From positions 1 through 47,728 of the forward strand of contig NZ_JAAILA010000030.1 of the NCBI RefSeq assembly GCF_010974825.1: a stretch of 47,728 bases of DNA, in the 5' to 3' direction. The DNA comes from Aeromonas rivipollensis (GTDB lineage Bacteria > Pseudomonadota > Gammaproteobacteria > Enterobacterales > Aeromonadaceae). Position numbers and translations under genes: made by a program. Positions 41,700 through 47,728 of the stretch are shown here, piece by piece (position 1 is the stretch's first letter; each line of letters starts with the position of its first letter). Below the pieces are notes generated by a model, which was given only the letters and a program-made list of their open reading frames with translations, was not told where the DNA came from and made no database searches.

Positions 41700-43889
41700 T
41701 CAACGACTGGCCTCGTCACGGGCCTGGCTCATCTTGCCCGCCAGCGCCTTGAGCGCCTCATCGGCAAAAATATCTTCCAGATCCTTTGAAAGCTTGCGAC
41801 GCCAGTTCGGGTATTCGTAACTGGTGCCCGGCACGTTGACCGGCTTGTCCATCTCCAGCCAGTCTTCCAGCTGGGTACTGAACAGGGCACAGCTGCCGCG
41901 GGACATGTGCAGTTGCAGGCCATGGTTGAGTTCGGTGTTCATCCCGACCCAGTTCACGTCATGGCTGATGTTGCCAGAGATGACCCCATGGGCATGCAGG
42001 CTGTCAAGGATCCGCTGCTTGGCCTGGTGGCGATCAGCATACAGGGTCTTGAGTACCTCTTCATCCGGGTACAGGCCCAGCTCGCGGCCCAGCGCCAGAT
42101 CGTCGCAATGCCAGAAGCCCTTCAGGGTCGGCATGTCGTGGGTGGTCAGGGCCGACATCGCCTGCTCGGTGTAGTGCGCCGGGGAGATGAAACCGCCGTC
42201 CCCCTTGGAGCGCTCGAAGAAGAACACCTTGTAGGAGTGGACGCCGTTCTCTTTGAGCGTGACGTCTATGCCTTCCGGCACTGTGCCGAGATCTTCACCG
42301 ATCAGCAGGCACTGGTTGCGGTGGGACTCGAGGGCAAGTATCCCCAGCAGGTCGTTGACCGGATAGTAGATGTAGGCGCCCTTGGCGGCGGACGCTCCGG
42401 GCGGAACCCACCACAGGCGCAGCAAGGCCATCACATGGTCGATGCGCAGCGCGCCGCAGGCACGCATGTTGGCGCGGAACAGATCCACCATGGGCTGATA
42501 GGCTGCCTCGAACAGCTGGTTCGGGTTCATGGGGGGAAGACCCCAGTTCTGACCGAGGGGGCCCAGGATGTCGGGGGGCGCACCGACCGAGGCTTTCGGG
42601 CAGTAGAGATCCCGGTTGGCCCAGATCTCGGTGGAGCCTTCGGAGACGCCCACCGCCAGATCCCGGTAGATCCCCATCACCATGCCGGCGGCCTTGGCGC
42701 GGGCATCGGCTTGCGCCAGCTGCTCATCGGCCAGGAACTGCAGATAGAGGTAGAAATTCACATCCTGGCTGTGATCCTGCATCCAGGCAGCCACTTCCGG
42801 GTTGTGGTAATCGCGGAAGGCATCCGGCCAGACCGGCCAGCCCCAGGCGTTCTCACCCTTGCCATAGAAATGGGCCTGCAGGGCATCAAAGGCGGCCTGC
42901 TGTTGCAGGCTGTCGCCACCGGCGGCCACGAAGGCATCGAAGGCGGCCTGACGCTCGGCGCTGAGCCTGGCCTCATCGAACACCTGGCGCAGCATGCCTA
43001 TCTTGGTCTCGATGACGCCGGTGTAATCCACGTTCTCCTTGGCCCGCAGGGAGGCCAGATGCTGCTGGAAGGCCGGGCTCGCCACATCGGCCTTGAGCCG
43101 CTCGTTGGCCAGAAACTCGGGCACGGCTTCCACATTGATGTAGGCCACGTTGAGCCAGCGGCGGGAAGAGGGGCTGTAGGGGCTGGCACTCTCGGGATTC
43201 GCAGGATAGAGGGCATGGATGGGGTTCAGCCCCACGAAATGGGCTCCCCAGGCGGCGGCCTGCTCGACCAGCTGGCCAAGGTCGCTGAAATCACCTATGC
43301 CCCAGTTGTGGCGGCTGCGCAGGCAGTAGAGCTGCACGCTCGGGCCCCACACCTTGCGGCCGTTGGCGATGGGCGCCTGCTTGTAGCAGGACTTGGGCGC
43401 GACTATGAGGCGCATGGTGGCGAGTGGCTCGTCGTTGCCCTCTTCCAGCAGCACCAACTGGTGATAGCCGAGCTCCGGCTGCACATCCAGCGCGACCCTA
43501 TAGGCCTGACACTCCATCTCCTCGAATTCGGCGACGCCGACCAGTTCCCCTTCGATGGGGGTCAGCTGGCCGGACAACAGGGCTCCCTGCTCCAGCACTA
43601 TCTGCCAGTGGAGGGCGTCGTTGACGAACTCTATGGGCAGACGAACCTCGAGGCTGATGGGGTCGCCACTGCGCACTACCATCACGGGATCCAGAGGTCG
43701 CAACCAGTGCTGACGGTGCTCCTGCTCCAGCTGTTCGGTCAGGGCGGCCTCGTCGTCGACGCGGTAGCCCATGGCGCCCAGCATGGCGGCCTTGCTCTCT
43801 TCGGATACCTGGGCCGGGTGGCCCCAGGCATCAACATACTCACTGGCGATACCTTTTGCGGCAGCCAGCTGTTCAATCAGGGTGGTCAT
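41700..43889 (-). CDS. malQ: 4-alpha-glucanotransferase (amylomaltase)
   Basis: The 729-residue product is a GH77 enzyme: ALRIDHVMALLRLWWVP carries the nucleophile Asp, IGEDLGTVP the acid/base Glu, and TTHDMPTLKGFW the third Asp. The N-terminal extension (about 150 residues) before YCLRSRHNWGIGDFSDL is typical of MalQ from gammaproteobacteria. It transfers maltodextrin segments and feeds glucose and longer dextrins to the cell. It is the first gene of malQ-glgB-glgX; no clear MalT box was seen in the 345-base region upstream. Confidence 0.95.
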   Translation of the reverse strand: MTTLIEQLAAAKGIASEYVDAWGHPAQVSEESKAAMLGAMGYRVDDEAALTEQLEQEHRQHWLRPLDPVMVVRSGDPISLEVRLPIEFVNDALHWQIVLEQGALLSGQLTPIEGELVGVAEFEEMECQAYRVALDVQPELGYHQLVLLEEGNDEPLATMRLIVAPKSCYKQAPIANGRKVWGPSVQLYCLRSRHNWGIGDFSDLGQLVEQAAAWGAHFVGLNPIHALYPANPESASPYSPSSRRWLNVAYINVEAVPEFLANERLKADVASPAFQQHLASLRAKENVDYTGVIETKIGMLRQVFDEARLSAERQAAFDAFVAAGGDSLQQQAAFDALQAHFYGKGENAWGWPVWPDAFRDYHNPEVAAWMQDHSQDVNFYLYLQFLADEQLAQADARAKAAGMVMGIYRDLAVGVSEGSTEIWANRDLYCPKASVGAPPDILGPLGQNWGLPPMNPNQLFEAAYQPMVDLFRANMRACGALRIDHVMALLRLWWVPPGASAAKGAYIYYPVNDLLGILALESHRNQCLLIGEDLGTVPEGIDVTLKENGVHSYKVFFFERSKGDGGFISPAHYTEQAMSALTTHDMPTLKGFWHCDDLALGRELGLYPDEEVLKTLYADRHQAKQRILDSLHAHGVISGNISHDVNWVGMNTELNHGLQLHMSRGSCALFSTQLEDWLEMDKPVNVPGTSYEYPNWRRKLSKDLEDIFADEALKALAGKMSQARDEASR

Positions 43890-44160
43890 AGTTTGAGAAT
43901 TCCCGCTGTGGATTCTATCTACACTATTTGTGATTAATTTTTATGGGTGGTACTTGAACAGTGGCTCTTTGGCCATGCTAAACCGCGCACATTTTTACAT
44001 ATCTCCCCGGCTGGTTGTGTGACCGAACAGGCACTATTGTTGATCTCTGCGACCGGATCCGCTGATGATGCATTCGACAAAAGTTGGTAGCCAGTTACAT
44101 AAAACGAAAATAAATTTCACAGTTTTTCATGATATAGCGCAATTTCGCGCAGATTGTTGG
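43890..44160. other. Intergenic control region between malQ and gapA
   Basis: AT-rich relative to its surroundings and without any open frame. It contains a TGTGA half-site (about 43929-43933) and a TTTCACA half-site (about 44116-44122), either of which could be part of a CRP-type site, but neither has a matching second half at the right distance. Both genes on its flanks read outward, so it must hold both promoters. Confidence 0.4.
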
Positions 44161-44188
44161 TTGACTCACCGGTGAGTTCTAGTAAATT
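44161..44188 (+). promoter_or_regulatory. gapA: gapA promoter with embedded palindrome
   Basis: TTGACT (44161-44166) and TAAATT (44183-44188) are 16 bases apart. The perfect 14-base palindrome ACTCACCGGTGAGT (44164-44177) covers the -35 edge and spacer, a position where a bound regulator would contact or block RNA polymerase. Confidence 0.6.
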
Positions 44189-44228
44189 TACAAACGGAAT
44201 TTTCTTTGACTACTGAACAGTTAGGTAA

Positions 44229-45230
<1,002 letters not shown>

Positions 45231-45256
45231 TTTGGGATGCGCAATCGCGTAGCTTG

Positions 45257-45284
45257 AAAAAAGGCGGCCATTGGCCGCCTTTTT
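45257..45284 (+). terminator. Terminator after gapA
   Basis: A6, stem AAGGCGGCC/GGCCGCCTT with three-base loop, T5. It lies 27 bases after the gapA stop and before yeaD. Confidence 0.92.
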
Positions 45285-45338
45285 GTATTCTGGATCTGCC
45301 GACCTCTTTCTTGAATGTGCGCGAGCACAGGAGTCTCC

Positions 45339-46205
45339 ATGCAACCGACACGTACTCTGACAGCCCACTGTACCCTCAGTCACCCCGCGGGTGGCCAGCC
45401 TCTGCTGACCATCGACAACGAGCATGCCAGGGCGGAGATCAGCCTGTTTGGCGCCCATGTACTGAGCTATCAGCGCCACGGCGAACCCGCCTCGATCTGG
45501 CTCAGCGACAAGGCCGTGCTGGATGGCAGCAAGCCGATCCGGGGCGGCATCCCCCTGTGCTGGCCCTGGTTCGGCCCCTCCCCCGCTCGCGTCGGCAGCG
45601 GCAAGCCGGCCCATGGCTTCGCCCGCACCAGCCTGTGGACCCTGGATGGCGTCTCCGATCACGGGGATGGCACCCTGGTCCATCTGTCTCTGCGCGACAC
45701 CGACGCCAGCCGCGCCCTCTGGCCCCACGCCTTCGAGCTGGAGCTGGATGTGCTGGTGGGCAAGGAGCTCTCCCTGGTGTTGACCACCCGCAACACCGGC
45801 AAGACGCCCCTCACCTACAATGCGGCCCTGCACACCTATCTGCAGATAAGCCGCCCAGAGGCCGTCAGCGTGACCGGGCTGGGTGAGCCTTATGCCGACA
45901 AGCTGACGGGTCAGGATGGGCAGCAGCAGGGCGCTCTGACGCTCACAGCTGCCATTGATCGGGTCTACCACCAAGCCGAGGCCATGGTGATGGTCAAGGA
46001 CGGCGATCGCACCACTAAAGTGGTGAGCGGCAACAACGACAGCGTCGTGGTCTGGACCCCCTGGCTGGAAGGGGCCACCGCCATGGCGGACATGAGCGAC
46101 GATGGCTACCGCACCATGCTCTGCGTCGAGGCGGCCATCACGGCCGAGGCTGGCGTCGTTATCGCGCCGGATGAGGAGCACAGCTTCTCTACCGTGATCA
46201 TCTGA
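45339..46205 (+). CDS. yeaD: D-hexose-6-phosphate mutarotase (YeaD)
   Basis: The 288-residue product is an aldose-1-epimerase-like protein of the YeaD/YMR099c group: FGAHVLSYQRHGE, the phosphate-site stretch PIRGGIPLCWPWFGP, AHGFARTSLW, and NAALHTYLQIS. It interconverts anomers of glucose 6-phosphate and related sugars. The position next to gapA is conserved in gammaproteobacteria. The start at 45339 follows ACAGGAG; the upstream ATG at 45315 lacks such a site. Confidence 0.93.
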   Translation: MQPTRTLTAHCTLSHPAGGQPLLTIDNEHARAEISLFGAHVLSYQRHGEPASIWLSDKAVLDGSKPIRGGIPLCWPWFGPSPARVGSGKPAHGFARTSLWTLDGVSDHGDGTLVHLSLRDTDASRALWPHAFELELDVLVGKELSLVLTTRNTGKTPLTYNAALHTYLQISRPEAVSVTGLGEPYADKLTGQDGQQQGALTLTAAIDRVYHQAEAMVMVKDGDRTTKVVSGNNDSVVVWTPWLEGATAMADMSDDGYRTMLCVEAAITAEAGVVIAPDEEHSFSTVII

Positions 46206-46232
46206 TCTTTGTCTTCGCGAAACCCGTAACGA

Positions 46233-46260
46233 AAGAGGGCACCCCAACGGGTGCCCTCTT
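46233..46260 (+). terminator. Terminator after yeaD
   Basis: Stem AAGAGGGCACCC/GGGTGCCCTCTT with loop CAAC and a weak CTATT tail, between convergent yeaD and nadA. Confidence 0.75.
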
Positions 46261-46293
46261 CTATTCAGCCTTTCTATTCAACGCTTCGCACAC

Positions 46294-47367
46294 TCAGGCG
46301 TTGCCCTGGGTCTTGAGCTTGAGCTCGGCAGCGAAGTTCAGCATGCGATCCAGCGGGATCAGCGCCTTCACCCGCAACTCCTCATCCACCAGGATCTCGT
46401 GACGCTCGGCGCCATCGGTCAGTGCCTCCTTGATCGCAACCAGACCGTTCATCGCCATCCAGGGACAGTGGGCGCAGCTGCGGCAGGTGGCACCATCACC
46501 ACCGGTCGGTGCCTCCACCATCTCCTTGTCCGGGCAGGCCTGCTGCATCTTGTAGAAGATGCCGCGATCGGTCGCCACTATCAGCTTCTGCTGGGGCAGC
46601 TCACGGGCCGCCTTGATGAGTTGGCTGGTAGAACCCACCGCATCAGCCAGTTCGATGACGGAAGCCGGGGACTCCGGGTGCACCAGCACGGCCGCGTCCG
46701 GGTTCTGGGCCTTGAGTTCGCGCAGGGCCTTGGCCTTGAACTCGTCATGGACTATGCAGTGACCCTGCCAGCGCAGCATCTCGGCGCCCGTCTTCTTCTC
46801 GATGTAGGCACCCAGGTGTCTGTCCGGACCCCAGATGATCTTGTGGCCCTGGCTGTCCAGGTGCTCGACTATCTCCAGCGCTATGCTGGAGGTGACCACC
46901 CAGTCGGCCCGGGCTTTCACCGCCGCAGAGGTATTGGCATAGACCACGACTATATGGTCGGGATGGGCATCGCAGAAGGCGGAGAATTTATCGATGGGGC
47001 AGCCCAGATCCAGGGAGCACTCCGCCTCCAGGGTCGGCATCAGCACCCGTTTGTGGGGGCTCAGGATCTTGGAGGTCTCCCCCATGAAGCGCACACCGGC
47101 CACGATCAGGGTCTGGGCGGCGTGATCACGACCGAAGCGAGCCATCTCGAGGGAGTCGCCGACGAAACCGCCGGTGGCCTCGGCCAGCGCCTGGATCTCG
47201 GGATCCGTGTAGTAGTGGGCAACCAGCACGGCCTGACGCGCCTCGAGCAGCGCCTTGATCTCGATGATCAGGGCCGCCTTCTGTTCGGCAGTCAGGGGAG
47301 CCGGTTTGACCGGAAAGGGATAGTCCATCTCGATGACCGGAGGGACACTGCTCAGTGCATTGCTCAT
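46294..47367 (-). CDS. nadA: Quinolinate synthase A
   Basis: The 357-residue product is NadA, which condenses iminoaspartate with dihydroxyacetone phosphate to quinolinate in NAD synthesis using a [4Fe-4S] cluster. Cluster cysteines are expected at Cys123 (DLGCPIDKF), in GHCIVHDEF, and in the C-terminal [26 protein letters not shown] near residue 48 is the substrate-binding N-terminal motif. The start at 47367 gives the usual N-terminus; an in-frame ATG at 47400 would add 11 residues. Single gene downstream of the tRNA operon on the same strand, separated from it by a terminator. Confidence 0.96.
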   Translation of the reverse strand: MSNALSSVPPVIEMDYPFPVKPAPLTAEQKAALIIEIKALLEARQAVLVAHYYTDPEIQALAEATGGFVGDSLEMARFGRDHAAQTLIVAGVRFMGETSKILSPHKRVLMPTLEAECSLDLGCPIDKFSAFCDAHPDHIVVVYANTSAAVKARADWVVTSSIALEIVEHLDSQGHKIIWGPDRHLGAYIEKKTGAEMLRWQGHCIVHDEFKAKALRELKAQNPDAAVLVHPESPASVIELADAVGSTSQLIKAARELPQQKLIVATDRGIFYKMQQACPDKEMVEAPTGGDGATCRSCAHCPWMAMNGLVAIKEALTDGAERHEILVDEELRVKALIPLDRMLNFAAELKLKTQGNA

Positions 47368-47472
47368 TGCGACTGTTCCATCAACGCTTGGAAAGGCCAA
47401 AATTATAACCAGAAGCCGCGCACAAACCCATCAACAAATCGCGATCACCAGACAGGGAGCCAGCTGCAGCTA

Positions 47473-47512
47473 AAACAAGAAGGCCCGCACTGGAGAGCGG
47501 GCCTTCTTGTTT
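47473..47512 (-). terminator. Terminator of the tRNA operon
   Basis: Sixteen-base perfect arms (AAACAAGAAGGCCCGC/GCGGGCCTTCTTGTTT) with an eight-base loop; on the minus strand the 3' arm ends in T's. It lies nine bases beyond the CCA end of tRNA-Val. Confidence 0.9.
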
Positions 47513-47520
47513 GCAAGTCA

Positions 47521-47596
47521 TGGTGGTCGTTACTGGGCTCGAACCAGTGACCCCCTCCTTGTAAGGGAGGTGCTCTCCCAGCTGAGCTAAACGACC
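47521..47596 (-). tRNA. tRNA-Val (anticodon UAC)
   Basis: The minus strand folds as a 76-base tRNA with encoded CCA: acceptor GGTCGTT pairing with AACGACC, D-arm AGCTCAGCTGGGAGAGC, anticodon loop CTTACAA (UAC), T-arm loop GTTCGAG. It matches the enterobacterial tRNA-Val(UAC) plan. Confidence 0.97.
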
Positions 47597-47614
47597 TGGG
47601 ATAAGGCTAAATGA

Positions 47615-47690
47615 TGGTGGGTCGTGCTGGATTCGAACCAGCGACCAATTGATTAAAAGTCAACTGCTCTACCGACTGAGCTAACGACCC
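47615..47690 (-). tRNA. tRNA-Lys (anticodon UUU)
   Basis: A 76-base tRNA with encoded CCA: acceptor GGGTCGT/ACGACCC, D-arm AGCTCAGTCGGTAGAGC, anticodon loop CTTTTAA (UUU), T loop TTCGAAT. It is 18 bases upstream of tRNA-Val in the same transcript. Confidence 0.97.
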
Positions 47691-47714
47691 ATCTGTATCA
47701 TTTTTTTTAAAGCA

Positions 47715-47728
47715 TGGTGGTCGTTACT
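47715..47728 (-). tRNA. 3' end of another tRNA-Val, cut by window edge
   Basis: The last 14 bases are identical to the 3' end of the tRNA-Val at 47521 (AGTAACGACCACCA on the minus strand). The gene continues beyond the window, showing an alternating Val-Lys-Val operon. Confidence 0.8.

Noticed and set aside
43920..44125. CRP or MalT sites in the malQ-gapA region
   Set aside because: Only half-sites for CRP and no convincing MalT box; not enough to call a site.

Overview
The window reads as chromosome of an Aeromonas-like gammaproteobacterium. This rests on GC-rich coding sequence on both strands, the enterobacterial/Vibrio-type pairings ravA-viaA, holD-rimI and gapA-yeaD, and the style of the nadA, prfC, glgB/glgX/malQ and tRNA-Val/tRNA-Lys genes. 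The genus is my inference from gene content and protein style; no database search was run. Almost all of it is ordinary core or regulated accessory chromosome. I see no prophage, insertion sequence, integron or CRISPR array.

Layout. 1-5.4 kb: a small DUF559 (Vsr-like) nuclease gene between REP-like hairpins, a DUF2252 gene, a TetR regulator divergent from an Old Yellow Enzyme (nemA-like), a MarR-GNAT fusion regulator, and a second REP-like doublet. 5.4-15.4 kb: prfC, two divergent diguanylate cyclases, viaA and ravA, then divergently holD and rimI, and a membrane-anchored thioredoxin-like protein. 15.5-20.9 kb: an acyl-CoA synthetase, an exported DUF4432 aldose-epimerase-like protein, an Asp/Glu racemase (YgeA type) and two LysE-type exporters in tandem. 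21-29 kb: a MocR-type regulator divergent from the LysE gene, a lipoprotein, two tandem NSS-type sodium symporters, a 2OG-Fe(II) oxygenase, a DUF2799 lipoprotein, and a HAD phosphatase preceded by a remnant of a second copy of its own 5' end.

29-33 kb is a run of regulators: an MFS exporter divergent from a SufR-like cysteine-cluster regulator, an Lrp/AsnC regulator, two small secreted proteins, and an OhrR-like MarR regulator divergent from a CurA-type NADP-dependent oxidoreductase. 34.2-35.6 kb is the strangest part. The 3' end of the oxidoreductase gene recurs as a tandem array, the 5' leader and start region of the next gene (a Nudix hydrolase) is present three times, and the 3' end of that Nudix gene recurs five times. 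35.6-47.7 kb: a chromate-transporter-family gene, msrB, the glycogen/maltodextrin operon malQ-glgB-glgX, gapA with highly expressed codon use, yeaD, nadA, and the 3' part of a tRNA-Val/tRNA-Lys/tRNA-Val operon that runs off the right edge.

Working together: glgB, glgX and malQ handle alpha-glucans that feed glycolysis at gapA and yeaD. Several regulators face their likely target across a short intergenic stretch holding inverted repeats (TetR/nemA, MocR/LysE, SufR-like/MFS, OhrR-like/oxidoreductase), so much of the window consists of small stress- or metabolite-responsive switches. The best candidates for something undescribed are the gene-end-derived tandem arrays around the Nudix gene and the REP-like hairpins around the DUF559 nuclease gene.
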